Counted from the stretch's first letter, positions 1 to 7,553 are shown. The stretch is DNA of 64,000 nucleotides from Marivirga tractuosa DSM 4126 (GCF_000183425.1 NC_014759.1:3627001-3691000); one strand, 5' to 3'. Notes: generated from the sequence alone by a model not told the origin. Numbers and translations: made by a program.

Positions 1-511
1 TTATTGCTTTAATATCAATTAATTCCATTAAGCGTTTCAAACTCTTTAGCTCAGATGCAAAAAGCAGATAGTTTTCATCTTGGTAATAATATAAAGGCTT
101 TTGGCCCATTCTGTCCCTAGCCAACAATACACTATCTTCCTTTTCATCGTAAAATGCAAAGGCAAACATTCCCCTCAACGATTCTAGTGCGCCCTGAACT
201 CCAGCTTTTAAAATAAGTTGAAAAAGAATTTCAGTATCGGATTGAGAATTGAAATCAATTGAATTAGAAATTTCAGCATAATTGTAAATAGCGCCATTGA
301 AAGCCAAGTAATGTCCTAGGTTATCGCTAAGAGGCTGTTGTCCACTTTCAAGTCCGATGATTTTTAATCTTTGAGTGCCGAGGTTTGCCCGAGCGGTTTT
401 GATAGAGTGGCTTTCATCTGGTCCGCGGTGAAGCATTAAATTGAGGGCACTGTCAAATTTATCTTTTTCCAAAGCACCATTTTTTGACCAAACCCCAGCT
501 ATGCCACACAT
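1..511 (-). CDS. asnB: Asparagine synthase (glutamine-hydrolysing), N-terminal part, cut by window edge
   Basis: The reverse strand reads MCGIAGVWSKNGALEKDKF from an ATG at 511 and stays open for 170 codons to the window edge, so the gene continues to the left. This is the class II glutamine amidotransferase domain. Cys2 (Cys1 after Met removal) is the nucleophile, and the motifs HRGPDE, FNGAIYNY, SDTEIL, GMFAFAFYD and ARDRMGQKPLYY follow in the usual order for AsnB. The enzyme moves amide nitrogen from glutamine to aspartate using ATP in the cytoplasm. The synthase (AMP-forming) domain lies outside the window. No TAnnTTTG promoter element is visible just upstream. A set of palindromes (634-816) lies about 120 bp upstream and could be regulatory. 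Confidence 0.93.
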   Translation of the reverse strand, partial: MCGIAGVWSKNGALEKDKFDSALNLMLHRGPDESHSIKTARANLGTQRLKIIGLESGQQPLSDNLGHYLAFNGAIYNYAEISNSIDFNSQSDTEILFQLILKAGVQGALESLRGMFAFAFYDEKEDSVLLARDRMGQKPLYYYQDENYLLFASELKSLKRLMELIDIKAI

Positions 512-633
512 AATTAAATCATTTAGGATATTTTAATTTACCGAAAATTAAATAAAACTATTCACATCTGATTAAATTTTCACTCTATTCCACCCTTTGT
601 TTTCTCGAATGTTTACAGTCATAAAAAATAATA

Positions 634-816
634 AACTGATTAATGTCAGACATTGCAAATGTCGGACATTAATCAGTTGGGTTATCGCAAAATATCTAAC
701 TGTGTCAATAAAATGTCCGACATAGACTAACTTTATCAATAAATATTAATTTCTAAGACTAGAAAAAGCAGATTGCAAAAATGGCTGGTTTAGTAGAATG
801 TCTGACATAGACTAAC
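634..816. repeat. Array of four ATGTCNGACAT palindromes
   Basis: Four copies of the 11-bp palindrome ATGTCNGACAT lie at 643-653, 659-669, 713-723 and 798-808, with centre bases A, G, C and T. The first two face each other in a near-perfect inverted repeat with 21-nt arms (634-654 and 658-678) and a 3-nt spacer. The last two are each followed by AGACTAAC. The first two, read in the same direction, are each followed by TAATCAGTT. The units therefore form two pairs with a common head and different tails. They lie between asnB and the IS110 transposase. They could be operators for a dimeric regulator, REP-like repeats used as an IS target, or remnants of element ends. Confidence 0.75.
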
Positions 817-899
817 CTTCTTTGTGAAACTTTGAGTTTAACTTAGATAATCTCGTATGTTCAAGAATTATTAAAAATATAAGTATTTTTAATAAAGCA

Positions 900-1079
900 A
901 TTAGGCAAAGTGAGAGCAGTATTTGTGAACAAACAAGCTAAGAGCTATGTTCTCGCAAAGATATTCCTCACTTTGTTTTTACTCTTTTTAAATTCCGAAC
1001 CAGAATCAAAAGAATTTCATCAATTGAAATATCTTGTATTAACACGAGACAGGAGCCAGAAGAGTATCTTATTGCTATT
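900..1079 (+). ncRNA. Candidate IS110 bridge RNA (structured non-coding stretch upstream of transposase)
   Basis: This non-coding stretch directly upstream of the transposase folds locally. A perfect 9-bp stem (906-914 with 967-975, CAAAGTGAG/CTCACTTTG) encloses a 52-nt loop that holds a small hairpin (922-933) and is followed by TTTTT. A second hairpin pairs 1010-1019 with 1025-1035 around a 5-nt loop with one bulged base. IS110-group elements are known to encode a bridge (seeker) RNA in the 5' non-coding end that guides donor and target choice. Position, size and stem-loop content fit that, but I cannot identify the guide loops from one copy. The first stem plus U-run could also simply be a terminator. 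Confidence 0.35.
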
Positions 1080-1100
1080 GTGGAACTAAACTTTAAAGCC

Positions 1101-2171
1101 ATGAAAGTACTTAGACAATGCTGTGGAATCGATGTTTCAATGGATGCTCTGGATGTTGTTTTGATGACCCTCCAAGAGGATTTTGAATTAAAAATTGTAT
1201 CAAGTGGTCAGTTTGCCAATACCAAAAAGGATATTAAGAAATTGATGAATTGGGTTAAAAGACATCAACTTAATGATCTTCCTCTTCAAGTAGTCATGGA
1301 AGCAACAGGTGTTTATCATGAGCAATTGGCTTACGCGCTTTACGATAATGGTTTTGAACTTGCCGTTGTTCTGCCCAACAAAGTAGCTAATTATGGCCGT
1401 AGCACTGATGTGAGACGCATAGACGATAAAATCAGTGCAAGGCACATCGCTGAATTTGGGTTATTAAAAAAGATAGACAACTGGACAAAACCAGATGCCT
1501 CTTTATTGAAATTAAAAGGTCTGAGCAGAGAACGAGAGCAATTACTCAATGAAAGAACCAGGGCCAAGAACCAACAACATGCCAAAGAACACATGGCAGA
1601 AGTCGATAAGTTTACATTAAAAAGAGCCAAGCAACACATTAAGTTCTTGGATAAGCTGATTGACCAAGTAGAAACTCAAATGAAAGACATAGTCGATCAA
1701 ACCCCATGGTTAAAAAAGAAAATTAATTACATATGCTCCCTAAAAGGAGTTGGCTTTATTACAGCAACCATTGTAATAGCAGAAACAAATGGCTTTAACC
1801 TTATCAGAAACAGCCGTCAATTGGTATGTTATGCCGGTTATGACATCAACAACAAACAATCTGGAACATCGGTTAACACCAAAGCTAGAATTTCCCACAA
1901 AGGAAATAAACATATTAGAAAAGCACTCTACTTCCCAGCATTAACGGCAGTCCAACATGATGAGCCATTAAGTAATTTTTATAACCGTCTGTTCGACAGA
2001 CAAAAGATTAAAATGAAAAGCTATGTGGCCGTGCAAAGAAAATTGCTGATACTGATCTATACACTATGGAAAAAAGAAGAAAGATATAATCCAGAATATT
2101 GCAAAGATAAATTTTTATTAGAGCAGCCCCAAGAGGCCGCCCTAACCGAGCTGGATCAAGTCCGCTCTTGA
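1101..2171 (+). CDS. IS110-family transposase (DEDD/serine type)
   Basis: 356 residues from the ATG at 1101. The frame opens seven codons earlier at a GTG (1080). The N-terminal RuvC-like DEDD domain shows GIDVS (D11), VVMEATGVYHE (E67) and RRIDDK (D108, D109). A helical linker rich in K, E and Q follows. The C-terminal transposase_20-type domain has LKGVGFITA and CYAGYD..QSGTS with the probable catalytic Ser254. Length and domain order match intact IS110 transposases, and no frameshift is seen. Such enzymes recombine DNA under guidance of an RNA made from the non-coding end. The element sits between asnB and a regulator gene and does not visibly break either one. Confidence 0.92.
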   Translation: MKVLRQCCGIDVSMDALDVVLMTLQEDFELKIVSSGQFANTKKDIKKLMNWVKRHQLNDLPLQVVMEATGVYHEQLAYALYDNGFELAVVLPNKVANYGRSTDVRRIDDKISARHIAEFGLLKKIDNWTKPDASLLKLKGLSREREQLLNERTRAKNQQHAKEHMAEVDKFTLKRAKQHIKFLDKLIDQVETQMKDIVDQTPWLKKKINYICSLKGVGFITATIVIAETNGFNLIRNSRQLVCYAGYDINNKQSGTSVNTKARISHKGNKHIRKALYFPALTAVQHDEPLSNFYNRLFDRQKIKMKSYVAVQRKLLILIYTLWKKEERYNPEYCKDKFLLEQPQEAALTELDQVRS

Positions 2172-2236
2172 TTTGTTTTCCTAATTGTAAATTTAATGAA
2201 AAATCATTTGGTTTTCAACACAGAATCTTTGTGGTT

Positions 2237-2260
2237 AAAAAAGCATAGCCTTTGGCTATC
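2237..2260 (-). terminator. Intrinsic terminator of the NUDIX regulator gene
   Basis: On the minus strand GATAGCC-AAA-GGCTATGC is followed by TTTTTT. The stem is ATAGCC (2245-2250) with GGCTAT (2254-2259). It lies a few bases beyond the stop codon of the minus-strand regulator gene. Confidence 0.75.
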
Positions 2261-2267
2261 AAAATTT

Positions 2268-2996
2268 TCAGAATAAAAACCACTGATCTTTAGCGAATTC
2301 TTCTTTATAAATCTCATCATCAAAACGATAATATTGAGCTGGTTTATGCGATACACCAGTTTCCTTCTCATTCATCGGTACTAAGAATCGGTTTCTCAAC
2401 ATCCGTTTCCTAAAATTTCTTTTATCCAATTCTTGGCCAACTATTGCTTCATAAAGCGTTTGCAATTGTCTTAAAGTGAATTTTTCAGGCAATAAAGAAA
2501 ATGCTATAATAGGCTCTCTTTTTATTTTTTCTCTCAGCATAGCCCAACCTGTGTTGGCAATTTCATTATGATCAAAACCTAGCTTTTGAGGCTTTTCTAT
2601 AGGATGCCACAGTACTTCTTCAGCAAAAGAAGAAGGTCGGTAGTCAAAGTCTTCAGTTTTCACTAGTGAGTTATAGGCAACGGTGATAACCCTGGCTTCT
2701 GGATGTTCCCTTATAGATTTTATCCATTCCACATCCACAGGATCTGATGTCCTGTCCGGTGAGCCAAAAGTTTTAAACTGCTCTAGGTATAAATTTTCCA
2801 TGCCCGTAAGTTCGTAAAGAACACGGGCAGCAGCTACGTCCAGATCTTCACCCTTTTGGACTAAATCTCCAGGTAATGCGTAAACATTTTCTCTTTCTTG
2901 CTTTCTCTTTATCAATAAAATATTGATCTTTTCATCATCAAAGCCAAAAATGACGCAATCAACTGAAATATGCGGATTGTAATGGAATTCTGACAT
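2268..2996 (-). CDS. NUDIX-domain transcriptional regulator (NrtR/AraR type)
   Basis: 242 residues from the ATG at 2996. A longer frame opens at a TTG at 3008, but the facing -7 element TATCTTTG at 3018-3025 would start transcription almost on top of that codon, so 2996 is preferred. Residues 1-150 are a NUDIX fold (DCVIFGFDDEKINILLIKR). Its Nudix box is degenerate: G-x6-E-x7-R, with V and L replacing the two metal-binding glutamates after the arginine. This fits a ligand sensor rather than a hydrolase. The C-terminal part (FTLRQLQTLYEAIVGQ, RNFRKRML) is the winged helix seen in NrtR-type repressors. It is divergent from pfkA and two sugar kinase genes, so control of sugar catabolism is likely. 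A role in NAD genes is the main alternative. Confidence 0.85.
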   Translation of the reverse strand: MSEFHYNPHISVDCVIFGFDDEKINILLIKRKQERENVYALPGDLVQKGEDLDVAAARVLYELTGMENLYLEQFKTFGSPDRTSDPVDVEWIKSIREHPEARVITVAYNSLVKTEDFDYRPSSFAEEVLWHPIEKPQKLGFDHNEIANTGWAMLREKIKREPIIAFSLLPEKFTLRQLQTLYEAIVGQELDKRNFRKRMLRNRFLVPMNEKETGVSHKPAQYYRFDDEIYKEEFAKDQWFLF

Positions 2997-3008
2997 TTTT
3001 CTATTCAA

Positions 3009-3089
3009 TTAGTATTGCAAAGATAATAAAATACTATTGGGTAAGTGTACGTATTACACTATCTTTGGCGGGCTGAACAATTTTTTTAG
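3009..3089. promoter_or_regulatory. Divergent promoters with shared operator between the regulator gene and pfkA
   Basis: TATCTTTG lies at 3060-3067 on the plus strand, and the same octamer lies on the minus strand at 3018-3025. These are facing matches to the Bacteroidota -7 element TAnnTTTG. Between them is the inverted repeat AGTGTA-CGTAT-TACACT (3044-3060), whose last base is the first base of the pfkA -7 element. A repressor bound there would cover both promoters. The encoded NUDIX/winged-helix protein is the obvious candidate ligand, which is an inference from position. Confidence 0.6.
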
Positions 3090-4070
3090 ATGAATAAGAT
3101 AAATCGAATAGGTGTTTTTACCTCTGGGGGTGATGCTCCAGGAATGAATGCTGCCATACGTGCTGTAGTAAGAGCAGGTATTTATTATAATAAAGAAATA
3201 GTAGGGATATATCGCGGATATGAAGGGATGATAGAAGGTGATTTTGAAGAAATGGATGTTCGCTCTGTGGCAAATATTTTGCAAAGAGGGGGTACTATGC
3301 TGAAATCAGCACGATCAAAAGAATTCAGAACACCAGAGGGTAGGAAAAAGGCCTTCGAGCAATTGAAAAAAAGTAATATTGATGCCTTAATTGGAATTGG
3401 TGGCGATGGTTCTTTTACAGGAATGCATCATTTGTATTTGGAACATGGTATGCCATATATTTGTATTCCGGGCACCATTGATAATGATATTCCCGGAACC
3501 GATTATACCATTGGTTATGATACAGCTACCAATACTGCAGTGGAGGCAATAGATAAAATCCGAGATACTGCCTTGTCGCACAACCGTTTGTTTTTTATTG
3601 AAGTGATGGGTCGTGATTCTGGTTATATTGCCATTAGTAGTGGAATTGCAGGAGGTGCGGTTTCCATTATTATTCCCGAAGAGGAAACATCCATTGACGA
3701 ACTAGTGGAGAAATTAAATAAGGGTGGTAAAAAGAACAAAACTTCTAGTCTGGTAATTGTGGCAGAAGGCGGTAAGTCAGGTTCAGCCATGGAAATTGCC
3801 GAAAAAGTCAAAGAAAAATCTTCTTATTTTGACACAAAAGTGACTATATTAGGTCATCTTCAAAGAGGAGGCACACCTACCTATTTTGACAGGTTGTTGG
3901 CAAGTAAAATGGGCGTTGCTGCAATTGAAGGTTTAGATCAAGGAAAAACAGATGCCATGGTTGGCATTCGACATCATGATATAATATTTAATAAATTTGA
4001 TGACATTATGAATCAGCCTAAAGATATCCATAAGGACGATTTACGAATTGCTAAAATCTTATCAATATAA
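3090..4070 (+). CDS. pfkA: ATP-dependent 6-phosphofructokinase
   Basis: 326 residues, the normal length for bacterial PfkA. The enzyme phosphorylates fructose 6-phosphate to fructose 1,6-bisphosphate, the committed step of glycolysis. Visible motifs are TSGGDAPGMN (residues 12-20), GGDGS (104-108), PGTIDND with the catalytic Asp (127-133), EVMGRDSG and GHLQRGG. Gly in GGDGS, rather than Asp, points to ATP instead of pyrophosphate as donor. The ATG lies 22 nt after a TATCTTTG -7 element. The gene is three bases from a BadF-type kinase gene and in line with a ROK kinase gene, forming a sugar-phosphorylation operon under the divergent NUDIX regulator. Confidence 0.96.
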   Translation: MNKINRIGVFTSGGDAPGMNAAIRAVVRAGIYYNKEIVGIYRGYEGMIEGDFEEMDVRSVANILQRGGTMLKSARSKEFRTPEGRKKAFEQLKKSNIDALIGIGGDGSFTGMHHLYLEHGMPYICIPGTIDNDIPGTDYTIGYDTATNTAVEAIDKIRDTALSHNRLFFIEVMGRDSGYIAISSGIAGGAVSIIIPEEETSIDELVEKLNKGGKKNKTSSLVIVAEGGKSGSAMEIAEKVKEKSSYFDTKVTILGHLQRGGTPTYFDRLLASKMGVAAIEGLDQGKTDAMVGIRHHDIIFNKFDDIMNQPKDIHKDDLRIAKILSI

Positions 4071-4073
4071 ATT

Positions 4074-4931
4074 ATGATACTAATAGGTACCAGCGGTTCC
4101 ACAAAATGCGATTGGCAATTAGTTGATGCCAACAAAACTTTAGTTAGAAAAAGTACTAAAGGCATGAATCCTTTCTTTATGGACGATGTAGCCATCAGTG
4201 ACATTGCAAAATCGCTAGGCTCCGATATTCTAGATCGTAAATCAGAAATAGAAGTTGTTTATTATTTTGGTGCAGGTTGTTCAAGCAAGCATTTTGCTTC
4301 AATGGTGGAAAGAGGCTTGTCCATGGTTTTCAATAAATCTCATCTATATGTTAAAGAAGATATAGTAGCAGCAGCTTTTGCAACTTTTAATGGTGAGCCT
4401 TCCATCACTGCTTTAATGGGAACAGGTTCAAACGCTTGTCATTTTGATGGAGATATTGTTCGTCAGGAAGTAAGTGGAATGGATTTTATTTTAGGTGATG
4501 AAGGCAGTAGGAGTCATTTTGGAAAAATGCTCCTAAGTAAGTTTTTAAAGAAACAATTGCCACCTGAAATTGCTCGAGATTTAGAACAAGAATTCCGAAT
4601 TGATAAAGAAGAGATCTTGCTAAATGTTTACATAAAACCTTATGCAAATGTTTATTTGAGCAGTTTTAGTCAGTTTATTAAGGAGCGTATTGATCATCCC
4701 TATCTTAAAGCGATGGTTAAGCAAAGCATTACCGAATTTGTTGAAACTTATATCTGCAGTATAAAAAATTACGAAAACCTTCCTGTCCATTTTGTTGGTT
4801 CTGTTCCTCACTTCTTTGAAGAAGTAGTAAATGAGGTGCTGGAAGAACATCAATTGATTAAAGGCATATTCGTAGAAGAACCAATAGATTTATTGGTCAG
4901 TTATTTAATTAAGAAACATTATAAAAATTGA
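4074..4931 (+). CDS. BadF/BadG/BcrA/BcrD-type ATPase, N-acetylglucosamine-kinase-like
   Basis: 285 residues with an actin-like ATPase fold. The N-terminal phosphate loop is GTSGSTKCDWQLVD, followed by YFGAGCSS, GTGSNACHFDG, and GMDFILGDEGSRSHFGK. Small proteins of this kind in Bacteroidota are annotated as N-acetylglucosamine kinases and would phosphorylate an amino sugar with ATP. No FeS-cluster cysteines typical of the benzoyl-CoA reductase activators are seen. The gene starts three bases after the pfkA stop, so the two are very likely co-transcribed. The substrate is not provable from sequence. Confidence 0.82.
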   Translation: MILIGTSGSTKCDWQLVDANKTLVRKSTKGMNPFFMDDVAISDIAKSLGSDILDRKSEIEVVYYFGAGCSSKHFASMVERGLSMVFNKSHLYVKEDIVAAAFATFNGEPSITALMGTGSNACHFDGDIVRQEVSGMDFILGDEGSRSHFGKMLLSKFLKKQLPPEIARDLEQEFRIDKEEILLNVYIKPYANVYLSSFSQFIKERIDHPYLKAMVKQSITEFVETYICSIKNYENLPVHFVGSVPHFFEEVVNEVLEEHQLIKGIFVEEPIDLLVSYLIKKHYKN

Positions 4932-4980
4932 TATTGCTAGCTTATGAAATAGGCAGGGCAATTTTTAAATATTTAGTAGT

Positions 4981-5961
4981 ATGAAAGTTAGCATTGGGAT
5001 TGACATAGGGGGCACTGGAACAAAATTTGGAATTGTATCTTTAGATGGTAAGGTTTTATATCAAGGTGCTATTCCAACCCAAACGGAAGCAGTTTTTGCT
5101 GATTATATTCATTTGCTTTCAGATGAAATCCGTAAAGGTTTAGACCCAGAAAAACATCAATTAATTGGAATAGGAGTGGGAGCTCCAAATGCTAATTACC
5201 ACAAAGGAACCATTGAACATGCACCTAATTTAAGATGGAAGGGCATTTTACCTCTAGCAAAAACTTTGGAAGATGAATTTGATGTGCCAACCGTTGTCAC
5301 CAACGATGCCAATGCTGCTGCTGTAGGGGAAATGATATTTGGTGGTGCTAAAGGCATGAAAGATTTTATTGTGATCACGCTTGGGACTGGCCTAGGAGCT
5401 GGAATTGTAAGCAATGGTCAGTTAGTGAATGGTGCTAATGGATTTGCAGGCGAGCTGGGGCATACTACAGTGACTTACGGAAATGGTCGGTTTTGTGGCT
5501 GTGGAAAGCGTGGCTGTTTAGAAACTTATGTTTCTGCTACTGGGATTAAGAGAACTATTTACAAGCTTTTAGCGGATTATACTGAAGATAGTGCACTGAG
5601 GTCGGTAAGTTTTGATGAACTGAGTCCAGAAATGATTACAAAATATGCATTAAAGGGCGATATTATTGCTAAGCAGGCTTTTGAGTATACAGGAAGGATT
5701 TTAGGTACCAAGTTGGCTGATACGGTAATACATACTGATCCAGAGGCAATATTTATTTTTGGTGGTTTGTCACAAGCAGGCGATTTGATTTTCAATCCAG
5801 TAAAAGAGCATTTGGAATTAAACCTAATGCCAGTTTTTAAAGGTAGGGTAAGGGTGATTTCTTCACAATTACAAAATCAGTCTGCCCCTATTATTGGTGC
5901 CAGCAGTTTGATAGTTGATAAGCTTAAGAAAGATGAAATCTCCCTAATGGAAGGTAAGTAG
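4981..5961 (+). CDS. ROK-family glucokinase
   Basis: 326 residues. The N-terminal phosphate-binding loop is DIGGTGTKFG (8-17), the catalytic Asp is in TNDANAAAVGE (D109), and a second loop is LGTGLGAG. The zinc site is formed by GELGH (H161) and the ROK motif CGCGKRGCLE with Cys172, 174 and 179. No helix-turn-helix precedes the kinase domain, so this is an enzyme and not a ROK repressor. It most likely phosphorylates glucose with ATP, feeding pfkA two genes upstream. A 49-bp gap without a terminator separates it from the BadF-type gene. N-acetylmannosamine or another hexose is possible instead of glucose. Confidence 0.9.
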   Translation: MKVSIGIDIGGTGTKFGIVSLDGKVLYQGAIPTQTEAVFADYIHLLSDEIRKGLDPEKHQLIGIGVGAPNANYHKGTIEHAPNLRWKGILPLAKTLEDEFDVPTVVTNDANAAAVGEMIFGGAKGMKDFIVITLGTGLGAGIVSNGQLVNGANGFAGELGHTTVTYGNGRFCGCGKRGCLETYVSATGIKRTIYKLLADYTEDSALRSVSFDELSPEMITKYALKGDIIAKQAFEYTGRILGTKLADTVIHTDPEAIFIFGGLSQAGDLIFNPVKEHLELNLMPVFKGRVRVISSQLQNQSAPIIGASSLIVDKLKKDEISLMEGK

Positions 5962-5963
5962 TT

Positions 5964-6725
5964 TTATTTAGCCTCTCTGTTGAGGTAGTAGTTTTTTAGA
6001 TTAAATATTTCTTGGTATTTATCCTTGTTATGATTATCAGTATTAAAGTTTAGGGAGTTACCATCAATGATCTTGGGAACGATTTTTTCGTAAATTAATT
6101 CTTCAGGTAGTTCTTTCGTCTCAATTTTTTGTTTGTCTTCATTTTTATTCTTGAAAACTTTTTCAAATTCCAATGAATTTAACCAGATGTCAAAACTGCA
6201 TTTAATATTTTCATGATCTGATTTTAATTGAGTTTTGATATGGTTTTGACTTATTTTGCCATTTAAATTAGGAGTAAATGGTTTATATTTTTCTTCCAAA
6301 GCGAACCTCTTACCTAAGTTGATGTTATTTTCATTCATCAAGTTCTTAATCATTTCGAAAAGACCTTGTTGTTTTAGGTCCAGCAGCATTGAGTTAAAAA
6401 CTTTTAGCTTCTGCCAATCTTCTTTAGGAGTTCCAGTTAGTGCCTCAAATGCTAAAAGCACTCTCAATCTTCTGCAGATTTCTAGTTTTATTTCGTTAAA
6501 CATTCCATCCAGCTCTTTCTGAAAAGCTTCTTCTTTTCCAGCTAACTGCTTATTCTGATTCAGAATGTCCATGATGGTTTGGAATTTTACCTTTCCGTAA
6601 AATTCACTTTGATTGATTTCAGCATTTTCAAATTGGTTCAAAAATGCAATTATATCGTTAGGATTATTAGCCAATTTGAAATGAAAATCAAAATATAAAA
6701 CAGCGTCACTTCTTACTGAAGACAT
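5964..6725 (-). CDS. Hypothetical protein, helical
   Basis: 253 residues from the ATG at 6725 (a GTG four codons earlier is less likely). I do not recognise the family. The N-terminus (SSVRSDAVLYFDFHFKLANNP) has no signal peptide. The middle is predicted helical and rich in E, K, L and N, with no transmembrane segments. It ends two bases from the convergent ROK gene with no terminator between them. The sequence is asparagine- and lysine-rich but not otherwise unlike its neighbours. Probably a lineage-specific cytoplasmic protein. Confidence 0.7.
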   Translation of the reverse strand: MSSVRSDAVLYFDFHFKLANNPNDIIAFLNQFENAEINQSEFYGKVKFQTIMDILNQNKQLAGKEEAFQKELDGMFNEIKLEICRRLRVLLAFEALTGTPKEDWQKLKVFNSMLLDLKQQGLFEMIKNLMNENNINLGKRFALEEKYKPFTPNLNGKISQNHIKTQLKSDHENIKCSFDIWLNSLEFEKVFKNKNEDKQKIETKELPEELIYEKIVPKIIDGNSLNFNTDNHNKDKYQEIFNLKNYYLNREAK

Positions 6726-6888
6726 AAATATTACCACTTTAAAAAGTTCTTAGGTTTGGCTGAAATGATATTAAGATTTACAAATCTTTACTCCATTGTT
6801 AACTACGGTTATATGACTTTCAAGTTTTTTCTGCAATTATACATAACGTTAGCTAATTATTTTATCAACTTAACAAGTTTATTATGTA

Positions 6889-6896
6889 TTTTTGCC
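6889..6896 (+). promoter_or_regulatory. -7 promoter element very close to the start codon
   Basis: TATTTTTG matches TAnnTTTG and ends five bases before the ATG at 6902. Transcription would start at or next to the start codon, suggesting a leaderless message. No clear -33 TTTG element is seen at the usual spacing. Confidence 0.45.
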
Positions 6897-6901
6897 GTTA
6901 A

Positions 6902-7522
6902 ATGAATAGTAGTGAAAAATTAAGTCTTGCAATCGATCAATTAAGCGATGCAGGGTATTTTATTTGGGATGATTTTATTCCAAACGAAGATGTAAAAGAA
7001 CTAGTCTCAATAGCTGACGAGGCTAGTAATACGGGGGATTTCAAAAAGGCAGGAATAGGAAAACAAGCATTATTCCAATTGGATAAAAGTATCAGGGGCG
7101 ATTATATCCAATGGCTAGATAGAAATAATGAGAATGCAGTTGTGTTGAAACTACTGGATGAAATTGAACGGCTTAAAACGCGCTTGAACGAAACCTGTTA
7201 TCTGGGTTTAAGAGACTTCGAAACCCATTTTGCAATATATCCAGAGAATACCTTTTATAAAAGGCATGTAGATCGCTTTCAGCAGAATGCACATCGGGTG
7301 ATTTCATTTGTTTTGTACCTCAACAGAAATTGGCAAGAAGGAGATGGTGGGGAATTGGCAATTTATTTGGATGGTAAAACCGAAGTAATTCAACCGCTAG
7401 CAGGGCGTTTATTACTTTTTAGAAGTGAACTAGAGCATGAGGTTTTGATGTCTTACAAGAAGCGTTACAGCATAACTGGCTGGATGCTAGACAAAGACAT
7501 GAGTTTAACTTTTCTGCCTTAA
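6902..7522 (+). CDS. 2OG-Fe(II) oxygenase (prolyl 4-hydroxylase-like)
   Basis: 206 residues. The double-stranded beta-helix of Fe(II)/2-oxoglutarate oxygenases is visible: ETHFAIYPENTFYKRHVDRF carries the H-x-D iron ligands (HVD), SELEHEVL the distal His, and the following KKRYSITGWM the Arg for 2-oxoglutarate. It resembles the P4Hc-like stand-alone oxygenases of bacteria. There is no signal peptide, so it is cytoplasmic. The substrate is unknown. The next gene in the same direction encodes an alpha-oxoamine synthase, but a hairpin between them suggests separate transcription. Confidence 0.87.
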   Translation: MNSSEKLSLAIDQLSDAGYFIWDDFIPNEDVKELVSIADEASNTGDFKKAGIGKQALFQLDKSIRGDYIQWLDRNNENAVVLKLLDEIERLKTRLNETCYLGLRDFETHFAIYPENTFYKRHVDRFQQNAHRVISFVLYLNRNWQEGDGGELAIYLDGKTEVIQPLAGRLLLFRSELEHEVLMSYKKRYSITGWMLDKDMSLTFLP

Positions 7523-7553
7523 AACAGTTTATAAAATAACTTAAAATTTAATT

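Larger units (their letters stand above)
900..2171 (+). mobile_element. IS110-family insertion sequence, ends not resolved
   Basis: The element comprises the transposase gene and the structured non-coding region before it. IS110 elements have no or very short terminal inverted repeats and usually make no target duplication, so neither boundary can be fixed from a single copy. The interval given is the minimum supported part. The left boundary may lie anywhere between the palindrome array (ending about 816) and 900. The right boundary probably lies before the terminator hairpin at 2237-2260, which belongs to the next gene. Confidence 0.6.

Noticed and set aside
1080..1100. GTG start seven codons upstream for the IS110 transposase
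   Set aside because: The ATG at 1101 starts directly before the conserved KVLRQCCGIDVS, and the extra residues are not typical of the family.
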